NCBI RefSeq assembly: GCF_009754915.1
Contig: NZ_WPIK01000019.1
Location: 1-59,958, forward strand
Direction of reading: 5' to 3'
Source of the DNA: Mucilaginibacter arboris
GTDB taxonomy: Bacteria; Bacteroidota; Bacteroidia; Sphingobacteriales; Sphingobacteriaceae
Length of the DNA stretch: 59,958 bases
A model generated the notes under the pieces. It made no database searches. It was not told the origin of the DNA and was given only the letters and a program-made list of their open reading frames with translations. Positions within the stretch are counted from its first letter, which is position 1; each line of letters begins with the position of its first letter. The translations under genes and the position numbers were made by a program. This document shows, in pieces, positions 1 through 7,940 of this stretch.

Positions 1-110
1 CTATTTAAAAACAGTAAAACCATTGCTTTTTAATTGAATTAAAATGGAAAATGAATTGCAGGTTTTCTTATCAGCCTGATCTTGCTTATCTTCCCTCGAA
101 ATATCTACCG

Positions 111-1631
111 ATGAAAAAACTGACTTTTGCCTTGCTGTTAAGCCTTGCTTCTTTTACCGCTATAAAAGCACAAAACCCCTCTTTTGTAACCGATAGTTTG
201 AACAGTTATGTACAACAGGGCATGAAAGACTGGAATTTGCCGGGACTGGCGATAGCGATTATAAAAGATGGAAAAATAGTAGTAATGAAAGGTTTTGGTG
301 TTCGGGATGTTAAAACCAAAGAACCTGTTGATGAAAATACTTTGTTCCTGATTGCAAGTAACAGTAAACTGTTTACAGCAACAGCTTTATCGCAATTGGA
401 CTATGATAAAAAGTTGTCTTTGGATGATAAGGTCACCAAGTATTTCCCGGATTATAAATTGTACGATCCAAATACAACGGCTTTGGTTACGATCAAAGAT
501 TTGCTTTCGCATCATTTAGGTACAAAAACGTTTCAGGGCGATTTTACTTTCTGGAACAGTAATCTTTCGCGTGAGCAAATCATGGGAAAGATGAAGTTGC
601 TGCAACCATCGCAACAGTTCAGACAGAGTTTTGGCTACTGCAACAGTTGCTTTTTAACGGCAGGCGAGGTGATACCGAAAGTTACCGGAAAACAATGGGA
701 AACTTATATTCAGGATAGTTTGCTTACACCATTAAACATGACTAACACTTACACATTAGGAAAAGGTGCAGCGCAACGAAAAGATATTTCCAAACCTTAC
801 AGTACTGTTTTTACCGGCAAATTATCTGAATTGCCTTATGATTTGGTTGACAACCTTGCACCCGCAGGAAGTTTGGTAAGCAATGTAAAAGATCTGTCTA
901 AATGGATAATGATGCAATTGGATAGCGGCCGTTATCAAGGAAAAAGAATTTTACCGTGGGAAGTATTGCAAAAAACAAGGCAAATGAATACAATTATCTC
1001 AAGCGAAAAATCCACTATTTATCCAAGTCATTATACCGGTTATGGTTTGGGAATCTTTCAAAGAGATTATAATGGAAGGCAGGTTTTTTATCATACTGGC
1101 GGCGCAGATGGTTTTGTAACGAATACTTGTTTTGTGCCCGAAGAAAAGCTGGGTATTGTAATTTTAACCAACAACGATAACCAGGAGTTTTTTGAAGCAT
1201 TGCGTTACCAAATTCTGGATGCTTATTTAGGTGTTCCTTATATAAACAGAAGTAAACAAGTTTTACGTGCTTTTGCGCCCCAATTTGCAGAAAGCGTAAA
1301 AAAGGTAAATACAATGCAGGCACGGGTTAAAGGCAACGCACCAGCTTTGCCTTTAAAAAACTATACCGGCACTTATGTGAATGAACTTTACGGACCAATT
1401 ACCATTACCCAGAATGGAAAAGATTTGCAAGTTAACTTTAACGGACATGCAACTTTAAAAGCAAAACTTCAATATATGGACAACAACGAATGGTTGCTCA
1501 CTTACAACAATCCGGCTTTTGGTATTTTCCCTTTAAAGTTTAAAACTGAACAGGATAAAGTAATTTCAACTTCTATTAAAGTGAATGATTTTTTAGAGTA
1601 TGATCCTTATACTTTTGTAAAACAGGGATAA
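111..1631 (+). CDS. Secreted serine hydrolase, beta-lactamase/PBP4 family
   Basis: The reading frame opens at 51, but a signal peptide (MKKLTFALLLSLASF..AQ) begins at the ATG at 111, so that start is preferred; this gives 506 aa. Serine beta-lactamase-like (class C/esterase EstB) motifs are visible: an SxxK catalytic tetrad SNSK at residues 83-86, a YxN-type YCN in the middle, and HTGG late in the domain. The C-terminal ~100 residues (after about residue 400) look like the DUF3471 beta-domain often fused to such hydrolases. It is probably periplasmic and acts on D-Ala peptides or esters. The substrate cannot be told from sequence, and true beta-lactamase activity is not implied. Confidence 0.85.
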   Translation: MKKLTFALLLSLASFTAIKAQNPSFVTDSLNSYVQQGMKDWNLPGLAIAIIKDGKIVVMKGFGVRDVKTKEPVDENTLFLIASNSKLFTATALSQLDYDKKLSLDDKVTKYFPDYKLYDPNTTALVTIKDLLSHHLGTKTFQGDFTFWNSNLSREQIMGKMKLLQPSQQFRQSFGYCNSCFLTAGEVIPKVTGKQWETYIQDSLLTPLNMTNTYTLGKGAAQRKDISKPYSTVFTGKLSELPYDLVDNLAPAGSLVSNVKDLSKWIMMQLDSGRYQGKRILPWEVLQKTRQMNTIISSEKSTIYPSHYTGYGLGIFQRDYNGRQVFYHTGGADGFVTNTCFVPEEKLGIVILTNNDNQEFFEALRYQILDAYLGVPYINRSKQVLRAFAPQFAESVKKVNTMQARVKGNAPALPLKNYTGTYVNELYGPITITQNGKDLQVNFNGHATLKAKLQYMDNNEWLLTYNNPAFGIFPLKFKTEQDKVISTSIKVNDFLEYDPYTFVKQG

Positions 1632-1635
1632 ACCC

Positions 1636-2271
1636 TCAATTACTAACAACAGGAGCCTTTTTTATATATTCTTTGTTGTCAAGCTGTTGAATAAGCAGAA
1701 CTGCCAGGTCTTCTCTTGTCAGAGAAAATAATTTTACTTTTCCATCGCCTGTGTAACCAATATTTATTTTTCCGGTTGCAGGTTTACTACTTAACATCGG
1801 CAAGCGTAACAATGTCCAATCGAGCCGACTTTGCGTTATATTTTCCCCCAAAGTTATGATGTCGTTATAAACATCTTTCATCAGGTTTTGTACCATAAAA
1901 ACAGCTATGTTAAAACTAAGCTGGAACTTATCATGACTATCTTTGGAAGATGGCGTTGCCGTAGCAATCAGTCTTTTTACGGCATGTTTTTCCATTGCTG
2001 TAATAATATTTTTGATGCCGACAGATATAGCTTGTCCTTTTGTTTTGCCTGTCGGTCCTAAAACACTTATAACAGCATCTGCATCTTTAACTGCGGCTTC
2101 AATTTTATCCGCTTCATCCAATTCACCTTTTACTACTGTCAGTTTTTCGTTTTGAAAAGCTATTTTAGAAGGCGTTCTTGCAAAAGCCGTTACCGAATGT
2201 CCTTCGGCTAATGCTTTCTTTATTACCAAAAGTCCTGTCTCGCCGGACCCGCCAAAAATTGTAATGCGCAT
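1636..2271 (-). CDS. NmrA-like NAD(P)-binding oxidoreductase
   Basis: 211 aa beginning with a Rossmann fold MRITIFGGSGETG (glycine-rich GGSGxTG) followed by an acidic turn typical of atypical short-chain dehydrogenases/NmrA-like NAD(P)H-binding proteins. Such proteins act as quinone or flavin reductases or as redox sensors. The gene is followed convergently by the serine hydrolase and preceded, 20 nt upstream, by the DoxX-like gene, so the two are probably cotranscribed. Both are divergent from an HxlR regulator, a common arrangement for redox- or aldehyde-responsive operons. Substrate unknown. Confidence 0.85.
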   Translation of the reverse strand: MRITIFGGSGETGLLVIKKALAEGHSVTAFARTPSKIAFQNEKLTVVKGELDEADKIEAAVKDADAVISVLGPTGKTKGQAISVGIKNIITAMEKHAVKRLIATATPSSKDSHDKFQLSFNIAVFMVQNLMKDVYNDIITLGENITQSRLDWTLLRLPMLSSKPATGKINIGYTGDGKVKLFSLTREDLAVLLIQQLDNKEYIKKAPVVSN

Positions 2272-2291
2272 TATTAAAATTATTTTTTTAG

Positions 2292-2657
2292 TTATACTAC
2301 AGCTTTATATGTAACAGGTAGAAAAATGCTCCTGTCGCGCAAAAAAGCAGAAATCCAAACCAAAACTATTGGCGTTAAAGCATTTAAAGGGGTTCCGTGA
2401 GAAATTTCTGTTGCCATAGCTCCTGCAAAATAGCAAGACAGCAATATAAAACCAATCTTCATTGTTTTTGGGTAAAGGAACAAGGCTGTAAATACAATTT
2501 CCATCAAACCAAAAAGTATAATATACTTACCAACACCTACTTTAGTAAGGAAACTTTGTACATTACTATTGCCGGTTAATTTCATAATCCCACTGTAAGT
2601 AACCAGCAGTGCAGCAATAGCTGTTATAACTATGGTAATAATTCTTTTTGCTTTCAT
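2292..2657 (-). CDS. DoxX-like membrane protein
   Basis: The frame is open from a TTG at 2681, but the ATG at 2657 (MKAKRIITIVI) is the more natural start and gives 121 aa with four hydrophobic helices. The pattern (helix 1, then SGIMKLTGN, then helices around GLMEIVFTALFLYPKT and FAGAMATEISHGTP) fits the DoxX_2 family of small integral membrane proteins, some linked to redox homeostasis. It lies directly upstream of the NmrA-like gene and shares the intergenic control region with the divergent HxlR regulator. Confidence 0.8.
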   Translation of the reverse strand: MKAKRIITIVITAIAALLVTYSGIMKLTGNSNVQSFLTKVGVGKYIILFGLMEIVFTALFLYPKTMKIGFILLSCYFAGAMATEISHGTPLNALTPIVLVWISAFLRDRSIFLPVTYKAVV

Positions 2658-2712
2658 TTCTAATTGAATTTTAACATCCAAAAAAAAGCTATTTTTGCTA
2701 TATATTTTATAG

Positions 2713-2732
2713 CACTATCTTTTCAGATAGTG
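2713..2732. promoter_or_regulatory. Perfect inverted repeat, putative HxlR operator
   Basis: CACTATCT-tttc-AGATAGTG is a perfect 8-bp inverted repeat with a 4-bp spacer. It sits in the 99-bp gap between the divergent DoxX/NmrA genes and the HxlR regulator gene, with its right arm about 25 nt before the regulator start codon. Position and symmetry suit the dimeric winged-helix regulator next door. Binding is inferred. Confidence 0.6.
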
Positions 2733-2756
2733 GATTTTTAATCCGATGAAGCGAAA

Positions 2757-3128
2757 ATGAATGTTATTGAAGAGAAAAAAGAGCGGACACACCAGGAATG
2801 CACCCTGCTTTTGCCTGCTGTGAGAGATGCGTTGGAAGTTTTAAATGGCAGATGGAAACTGCCGATTATTATTTCCTTGTCATTTGGTGTAAAACGCTTT
2901 AAGCAAATATCTAAAGAATTAAATGGCATTACAGATAAAATGCTATCAAAAGAATTAAAAGATTTGGAAGTAAACCACCTTATCAAACGTACTGTTCATG
3001 ATTCGTTTCCACCAACGGTAGAATATTCTATTACTGAACATGGACAATCCTTAGAAAAAGTAATCATCGAATTGCGAAATTGGGGAGTAGAACATCGCAG
3101 AAAAATTATCGATGAATTTAACCAATAG
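2757..3128 (+). CDS. HxlR-family transcriptional regulator
   Basis: 123 aa, the usual length of HxlR winged-helix regulators. The family pattern is clear: ALEVLNGRWKLPIIISLSFGVKRFKQISKELNGITDKMLSKELKDLEVNHLI followed by the wing and YSITEHGQSLEKV. A cysteine near the N terminus (HQECTLL, residue 14) matches the conserved position that in some HxlR proteins senses quinones or aldehydes. It is divergently transcribed from the DoxX/NmrA pair, which it probably controls through the intervening inverted repeat. Confidence 0.9.
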   Translation: MNVIEEKKERTHQECTLLLPAVRDALEVLNGRWKLPIIISLSFGVKRFKQISKELNGITDKMLSKELKDLEVNHLIKRTVHDSFPPTVEYSITEHGQSLEKVIIELRNWGVEHRRKIIDEFNQ

Positions 3129-3129
3129 C

Positions 3130-3322
3130 GCTGTTCATACGGTTCTTTATATTTTTTAAAATTATCCAGAATTAATTGCCGGCCGTTTCTATGAATTTCT
3201 ATCGGATGTGCAGTTTCTACTTCAAAATTTTTCTGTAACTTTTGTTTCATTTCCTTTGTTAGAAAAATAAATCTTGCATTTTGGCAAACCCTTGTTATCG
3301 GAACCCTCTTTTCTTCAGGCAA
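3130..3322 (-). other. Unrecognised open frame between hxlR-like gene and monooxygenase
   Basis: After the monooxygenase stop codon the minus strand stays open, from a TTG at 3322 and on into the 3' end of the HxlR gene. The part outside the regulator encodes a charged, protein-like stretch (ITRVCQNARFIF.., then a helix rich in K/E, then HPIEIHRNGRQ). No family was recognised. It lacks a good start codon and overlaps an opposing gene, so it may be a gene-end remnant or chance. Confidence 0.25.
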
Positions 3323-3330
3323 TTTTGTTT

Positions 3331-4500
3331 TTAATTTGGGCCTTGACCAAACATTTCTATCAATTTTTTTAGTCCGTCGGGTGAGTGCATAAATTCCGTG
3401 TTGTCCAATGTTTCCTTCCCTATTTCGGCAAATCTTGCAAACATCTGTTTTTCGTAATGCGCTATTGCAGATTTTAAATCAGTAAACTTTTCATTGGTTA
3501 AACTTTCGCTTAATTGCAAAGCATCAAGCATTGCCATATTTACACCTTCGCCAGCATAGGGAGGCATCCAATGAGCTGCATCGCCTATAAGTGTGATGTT
3601 TGTTTTGGCTTCCCATTTTTGATCTAAAGGCATGCAATATTGAGGCCTGGGGATGAATATTGTGTTTTCAACTTCAAATAATTCGAGCCAAATGCTATCC
3701 CAATTGGAGTATTCTTTTTTAAACCATTCCAAAACTTGGTTACTGTTTTTAAAATCAATACCACTGTCTGTAACCCAGTTGGTATCAACTTTCCAGCCAG
3801 TATAAAAGTCCAAACTACCATCGCCTTTGGCACTTACAGATATTGTTTTTGAATCGCCCAATCCCATGATTTTTCCACCTTGTAATAAGTCGTGGATCTT
3901 TGGTGCGTTTTTTTCAGAATCATAAATATTGCCTTCTAATACGGTAACGCCTGAATAAAAAGGCTTGATCGGTGTAACGAACGGACGAATTTTGGATTTA
4001 GCGCCGTCTGCTCCAATTACAATATCGGCAATAACAGTGTTGCCGTTTTCAAAAATTATTTTCCAAGTGTTGTCAATGCTTTCAAGAGAAACCATATGAC
4101 TGTCCCAAACAACGGTATCAGGCTGTAAAGAATCTAATAAAATATTTCTTAATGGGCCACGGTCAATTTCGGGCCTAAACCATTCATCTCCAAAATGGCC
4201 GTTAGGTTCTTCGTTATGTTCATCAAAGAAAATTTTTGCATTTTCATCAACAACACGGACCCGGTCAGCATCAGGTCTATAATTTGCTTTGAAGGCATCC
4301 ATCAAACCTGCTTCTTCAAGTGCCTTTAATCCCGATTCAGTATGCAAGTCAAGTGTTCCGCCCTGTTTCCTTACATCTCTATTGAGATCTCTTTCATACA
4401 CTTTTACATTTGCTCCTTTGAGTTGTAAAAGCCGTGCAAGTGTAAGCCCGCCCGGCCCACCGCCAATGATGGCTATTTTTTTATTTTGAAGTAAATTCAT
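3331..4500 (-). CDS. Tet(X)-like FAD-dependent monooxygenase
   Basis: 389 aa class A flavoprotein monooxygenase. Visible motifs are the N-terminal dinucleotide fold IIGGGPGGLTLARLL, the conserved GGTLDLHTESG after the first strands, the second FAD motif GDAAHWMPPYAGEGVN, and a long C-terminal helix. Overall order, length and the GGTLDLH signature closely resemble tetracycline destructases such as Tet(X), but many chromosomal Bacteroidota homologues have other or unknown substrates. The substrate-pocket region reads LDFYTGW where, from memory, Tet(X) has LHFGISF. It follows the AraC-type regulator gene by 30 nt on the same strand, so the two probably form an operon. Confidence 0.85.
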   Translation of the reverse strand: MNLLQNKKIAIIGGGPGGLTLARLLQLKGANVKVYERDLNRDVRKQGGTLDLHTESGLKALEEAGLMDAFKANYRPDADRVRVVDENAKIFFDEHNEEPNGHFGDEWFRPEIDRGPLRNILLDSLQPDTVVWDSHMVSLESIDNTWKIIFENGNTVIADIVIGADGAKSKIRPFVTPIKPFYSGVTVLEGNIYDSEKNAPKIHDLLQGGKIMGLGDSKTISVSAKGDGSLDFYTGWKVDTNWVTDSGIDFKNSNQVLEWFKKEYSNWDSIWLELFEVENTIFIPRPQYCMPLDQKWEAKTNITLIGDAAHWMPPYAGEGVNMAMLDALQLSESLTNEKFTDLKSAIAHYEKQMFARFAEIGKETLDNTEFMHSPDGLKKLIEMFGQGPN

Positions 4501-4530
4501 TTTACCTTGTTTTTTAATTACAATGCAAAA

Positions 4531-5289
4531 TTACTTTTTGGGCAAAGCTAATAATTGTACAAATCGGTCATTTTTGTTTTTATTTAATTCTTTGGGTGTT
4601 AGGCCTGAATGTTTTTTGATGGCCTTAATAAAATGCGCTTGGTCTGCAAAATTTTGTTCGGGAAAAAATTTACCTTTTTTGATTTGTGGCAACGTTGCAT
4701 AAAACCTTAAAATGGTGCAATACTCTTTTAATGAAATTCCTATATATTGATTAAAATATCGATTGATTTGCCTGCTTGTCCAAAACGATTTTGCTGATAA
4801 TTCTTTAACTGTCATTGAACCGTTTGATAAATAAATGTATTCAAATAACCTGCGTTTTTTATCGTCTACTTTTTTCCCTTTGAGTATGTTGAGTATTTTT
4901 TCAGAAACTTTGTTTGCAAAATTTTCAAAGTTGTTCAGGTCATTGATGCTAATATCCCAAAAGTTATCAGGCAATTGTAATGGATTATTTAGTTGATAAG
5001 CGATAGAAGTTTCAAGAATATATTTAACGGCAAGTAGTTTAAAGCTGACGGCAAAAATGATAGTTTTCGCAGAAAATATTATTTGCGAAGCGTGTATATC
5101 CAAGTCCATAAGCATTGCATTGAAAGGCTCCGTATCAGAATAAGAAAAAAGCACATCAACTCTTCCATCAGGCAAAGTGGCAATATCCTTATCATTGTCT
5201 GAATTATTGACAAGCATCCAAAAACTTTCTACAAAGTTGGAAAGTGTTGCGTTAGGCTTGATTATTTTTAATTGTATGTCGTTCGTCAA
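4531..5289 (-). CDS. AraC-family transcriptional regulator
   Basis: 252 aa. The N-terminal ~130 residues (LKIIKPNATLSNFVESFWML.. then LPDGRVDVLF) look like the DUF6597-type sensor domain common in Bacteroidota AraC proteins. The C-terminal ~100 residues carry the two helix-turn-helix units (MTVKELSAKSFWTSRQINRYFNQYIGISLKEY and FADQAHFIKAIKKHSGLTPKEL). No ATG is available upstream of the conserved region; the only suitable start is a TTG at 5289, preceded in frame by a stop. It lies upstream of the monooxygenase and probably controls it. Confidence 0.85.
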   Translation of the reverse strand: MTNDIQLKIIKPNATLSNFVESFWMLVNNSDNDKDIATLPDGRVDVLFSYSDTEPFNAMLMDLDIHASQIIFSAKTIIFAVSFKLLAVKYILETSIAYQLNNPLQLPDNFWDISINDLNNFENFANKVSEKILNILKGKKVDDKKRRLFEYIYLSNGSMTVKELSAKSFWTSRQINRYFNQYIGISLKEYCTILRFYATLPQIKKGKFFPEQNFADQAHFIKAIKKHSGLTPKELNKNKNDRFVQLLALPKK

Positions 5290-5349
5290 ATGTAGTTATT
5301 TCAAGTTTGCAGGATGTCTTGTTAGGGTTGCCGATAACGTTCCGGTCCT

Positions 5350-5545
5350 GTCGAAGAACGGGAATTTGAAATCCGTTAGCCCGGACCAAAGTTAAATTAA
5401 TGTTTAATTGTTGATGCTTCTTTTACCAGCTAAATTTTGTTCCTTCTGCTAAAACAAAAGCTGATGTTGAAACTGTCGGCCAGTTTTTTTGCCAAATCCA
5501 TATTAGCGGTCCGCTGTTCTTCTTCATCTGTCTATTCAGTTAAAA
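5350..5545 (-). repeat. Composite repeat B, copy 1
   Basis: Read on the minus strand, this stretch matches 49400-49580 on the plus strand: an AATATGG.TTTGGCAAAA block, GCAGAAGGAACAAAATTTAG, a short repeat (TGGTAAAAGAAGCATCAAC), AACTTTGGT, and TTTCAAATTCC.GTTCTT. It fills the upstream region of the AraC gene. The two copies differ by small indels, so both are old. Confidence 0.7.
5413..5437 (+). repeat. Short interspersed repeat (GATGCTTCTTTTACC type)
   Basis: Reads GATGCTTCTTTTACCAGC followed by TAAATTT. This copy lies inside composite repeat B and upstream of the AraC regulator. Confidence 0.75.
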
Positions 5546-5603
5546 ATGTCAATACATAATTTGTTATTTCTTTACGCTCATTATTATTGGCTTTATTGTC
5601 CAT
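5430..5603 (-). pseudogene. Small broken ORF in repeat B
   Basis: Starting at the ATG at 5603, the minus strand encodes 23 residues (MDNKANNNERKEITNYVLTF..), a single in-frame TAG at 5532-5534, and then a further 33 residues in the same frame (TDEEEQRTANMDLAKKLADS..) ending at 5430. The second half resembles the decayed reading frame in repeat B at 49.4 kb. No family was recognised. It looks like a small acidic/helical protein gene that has lost one codon to a stop. Confidence 0.4.
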
Positions 5604-5828
5604 ATTGTTATAAGTTGTATTTGGCAGCTTAATAATTGTTATCCCTATTTAAATATATGGAAATATTGAGATGCACATACCAGTAAAATTGCATTAAGTT
5701 TATTGAGAAAAGGCAGGCTTAGAACAAAATTTTACAAAAGGTTTAGTCTAAAAAACTATATATTTTCTGGTTAAACTACTGCAATTGTAAATGCTCTATC
5801 CATCATAAATCTTTAAAAAACTAAATTT
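5604..5828. other. Gene-free AT-rich leader of the Q/N-rich protein gene
   Basis: No convincing gene in this stretch. It is AT-rich and presumably carries the promoter of the Q/N-rich protein gene that starts at 5829. No clear TAnnTTTG element was picked out with confidence. Confidence 0.4.
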
Positions 5829-6299
5829 ATGAAAACGCTTAAAGTTACAATGTTAGTTGTTATATCTGCCTTAAGTTTTAACCTTACTGATTCAGCCTTT
5901 GCACAAGATCGCGGCAACCGTCAAAATCAAAACGGAAGTTATACCAATCAAAGAAATACAAGTGCTGCAAATCAGCAACAAGGCAACAGCAATCAAAATA
6001 CACAATATTCAAACAGTCAAAATCAAGGCAGCCAAAATTATCAGGGACAAGGTTCTGGCAGGGGAAACAATAATCAATCTTACCAAAACCAGGGAAACCA
6101 AAACTATCAGGGCCAGAATATGCCAAACCGTGGTAGCCAGAATTACCAGAACCAAAGTAGGAATTATGCCGACAGAGATTTCCGTGACCGTGATTTTAGA
6201 GGACGCGACAGGGATTTTGGTTACGGACGCGGCTGGGACAGAAGAGACAGGAACCGTTATGACCATGATTACCGGGACCGTGGCTACCATAACTGGTAA
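5829..6299 (+). CDS. Secreted Q/N/G-rich protein with Arg-Asp-rich tail
   Basis: 156 aa. A signal peptide (MKTLKVTMLVVISALSFN..AFAQ) is followed by about 90 residues dominated by Q, N, S and G (recurring NYQGQ and NQGSQNY units). The tail is made of R, D, Y, F and G (DRDFRDRDFRGRDRDF..). No enzyme-like domain is present. The composition suggests an intrinsically disordered, possibly aggregation-prone or surface-coating protein. It is monocistronic, with its own terminator 10 nt downstream. A longer open frame in another phase across the same DNA (5899-6414) is a composition artefact. Confidence 0.7.
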   Translation: MKTLKVTMLVVISALSFNLTDSAFAQDRGNRQNQNGSYTNQRNTSAANQQQGNSNQNTQYSNSQNQGSQNYQGQGSGRGNNNQSYQNQGNQNYQGQNMPNRGSQNYQNQSRNYADRDFRDRDFRGRDRDFGYGRGWDRRDRNRYDHDYRDRGYHNW

Positions 6300-6308
6300 A
6301 TTAAGCAA

Positions 6309-6337
6309 AAGCCTCACTAATTTAGTGAGGCTTTTTT
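6309..6337 (+). terminator. Rho-independent terminator
   Basis: GCCTCACTAA/TTTAGTGAGGC forms a strong hairpin followed by TTTTTT, directly after the Q/N-rich protein gene. Confidence 0.85.
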
Positions 6338-6435
6338 ATGAAAACTGTTTTGGTAAAACACGTATTAAAATGGAAAAAACTTTTTGTATTTGTGCGGGTT
6401 TTAAAATTACCTGAAATAAATGCAGAATAATTAAT

Positions 6436-7176
6436 ATGGTAAATAGTGCCCTGACAGAAGAAAGCAGACGAATAGAGATGTTGTTGTTAAAAAATGAAGA
6501 AAATAGTAATAAAAAAAGAGTGTTTGCCGATAGAAAAAGGACTAATATTTTAAGCGCGCCGGAAGAAAGAACAATTTTTTACCTGGTAAAAAAAGTACCG
6601 GGTTTTATTACTTCTAACATGCTTACCGGCATTGGTATTGCAGGCAGCGTAATTGTTTTAATTGGTTTTATCCTGGCTAATTATGTAGATCGAAGTTTTC
6701 TTTTATTAGGCGTTATTGGTTTGGTTATCAATTGGTTGGGTGATTCTTTAGACGGACGGATTGCTTATTACCGCAACCAGCCACGCAAATGGTTCGGTTT
6801 TTCTTTGGATATTATTATGGATTGGATTGGCACCGTATTAATCGGATTAGGTTATCTGGTTTACTCTCAGAACGAATATGAATTATTAGCTTTTATTTTT
6901 GTGGTTTTGTATGGATGGGCGATGATCATCTCTCAACTTCGTTATAAAATTACCGATAACTATACGATTGATTCAGGTTTGTTTGGCCCAACAGAAGTCC
7001 GCATATTAATTGCGCTGATTCTTGTTCTGGAAGTTGCCTTTCCGGATTCCATCAAGGTTTGTGGTTTAGTAATGTGCCTCGCACTTTTCATTATCGATCT
7101 AATAGATACCAACAAGCTTTTAAAATTGGGCGATATGCGCGACCAGGCAGAAATGGCTGCTAAAAGAAGCATTTAA
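6436..7176 (+). CDS. CDP-alcohol phosphatidyltransferase family membrane protein
   Basis: 246 aa integral membrane protein. The CDP-alcohol phosphotransferase signature is present as GDSLDGRIAY..(8)..GFSLDIIMD, i.e. D-x2-D-G-x2-A and G-x3-D-x3-D, with the usual arginine after the alanine replaced by tyrosine. About six hydrophobic helices start near residue 55, after a charged 50-residue N-terminal tail. It probably transfers a phospho-alcohol onto, or from, CDP-diacylglycerol in the inner membrane. The substrate is unknown. It is translationally adjacent to the GtrA gene. Confidence 0.85.
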   Translation: MVNSALTEESRRIEMLLLKNEENSNKKRVFADRKRTNILSAPEERTIFYLVKKVPGFITSNMLTGIGIAGSVIVLIGFILANYVDRSFLLLGVIGLVINWLGDSLDGRIAYYRNQPRKWFGFSLDIIMDWIGTVLIGLGYLVYSQNEYELLAFIFVVLYGWAMIISQLRYKITDNYTIDSGLFGPTEVRILIALILVLEVAFPDSIKVCGLVMCLALFIIDLIDTNKLLKLGDMRDQAEMAAKRSI

Positions 7177-7605
7177 ATGGCTTACAAAAAGCCTGTTTTT
7201 ATTTTTGCCAAAGCACAGGTTTCGGCTTTTATAGGTGGTGTTACAGATTATTTAGTAATGATAGCCTGTACCGAATTACTACATGTCCATTACACCATTT
7301 CTATTGTGATAAGCGGGTTAATTGGTGCAGTTGTTAACTTTTCGATCAACCGTTCCTGGGCTTTTCGCGCTCATCAGTCTAATCAATCTCCCATCACTTC
7401 TCAATTAAGTAAATTTATGCTAATGCTTGCAGGAAGTATTTTTTTGAAAGCCGCAGGAACTTATTTGCTAACACAAGGCTTACATCTTGATTACCGCATC
7501 AGCCGGATTATTATTGATATTATTGTTTCGCTTGGTTTCAACTTTATCCTGCAAAACTTCTGGGTGTTTAAAATGCAGCCTGCAACTAACGCAAGAAGAA
7601 GCTGA
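7177..7605 (+). CDS. GtrA-family membrane protein
   Basis: 142 aa with four predicted transmembrane helices and the GtrA pattern: FAKAQVSAFIGGVTDYLVMI.., then GLIGAVVNFSINRSWAF near residue 50-65, and FILQNFWVF at the end. GtrA proteins are thought to move lipid-linked sugars or support cell-surface polysaccharide synthesis. The start codon follows the previous stop immediately, so the two genes form one operon and may act together on a membrane lipid or polyprenyl-linked intermediate. Confidence 0.85.
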   Translation: MAYKKPVFIFAKAQVSAFIGGVTDYLVMIACTELLHVHYTISIVISGLIGAVVNFSINRSWAFRAHQSNQSPITSQLSKFMLMLAGSIFLKAAGTYLLTQGLHLDYRISRIIIDIIVSLGFNFILQNFWVFKMQPATNARRS

Positions 7606-7644
7606 TGCGCTCCTCACCTAAAATATCTGCTATATTTGCAGCTT

Positions 7645-7860
7645 ATGGAAGCTATTCAAATTTCCGGGATTTTTAAAAATGCTATTTGTCGTGCTAAACC
7701 GTTAAGCGAAAACCTGTACAGCATTACGAAGGATACTGTTTTTATAGGTAAAATTTTAAAAGAAAACGGCGGCTGGAACCTGGAAGAAGTTGCCGGGGAA
7801 GATTTAACTGCGGAAAATGTACAGCTAATTGGGGCTTATATCGATAAAAAACGCAGGTAA
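7645..7860 (+). CDS. Small hypothetical protein
   Basis: 71 aa from the ATG at 7645 (an in-frame TTG lies three codons upstream). A short mixed alpha/beta-looking sequence (MEAIQISGIFKN..LYSITKDTVFIGKILKENGGW..) ending in a KKRR tail. No signal peptide or membrane segment and no family recognised. It lies 39 nt after the GtrA gene, possibly as the last gene of that operon. Confidence 0.55.
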   Translation: MEAIQISGIFKNAICRAKPLSENLYSITKDTVFIGKILKENGGWNLEEVAGEDLTAENVQLIGAYIDKKRR

Positions 7861-7911
7861 ATTAATTGTGATTATAGCTTATTGTTAATAGGCTATAAAG
7901 TTTCTTGCACA

Positions 7912-7935
7912 TTTTTTACCGGTAAAAGAAGCATC
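7912..7935 (-). repeat. Short interspersed repeat
   Basis: TTTTTTACCGGTAAAAGAAG followed by CATC, with the symmetric core TTTTACCGGTAAAA. It lies between two convergent genes. Confidence 0.8.
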
Positions 7936-7940
7936 ATCAT

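Noticed and set aside
5300-5400. GTTAGGG/GTTAGCC motifs resembling integron attC core sites before the AraC gene
   Set aside because: The motifs are in the same orientation rather than inverted, and no integrase or cassette array is present.
5899-6414. Long open frame overlapping the Q/N-rich protein gene
   Set aside because: Out-of-phase reading of a low-complexity coding sequence; it has no signal peptide and its composition follows from the codons of the real gene.
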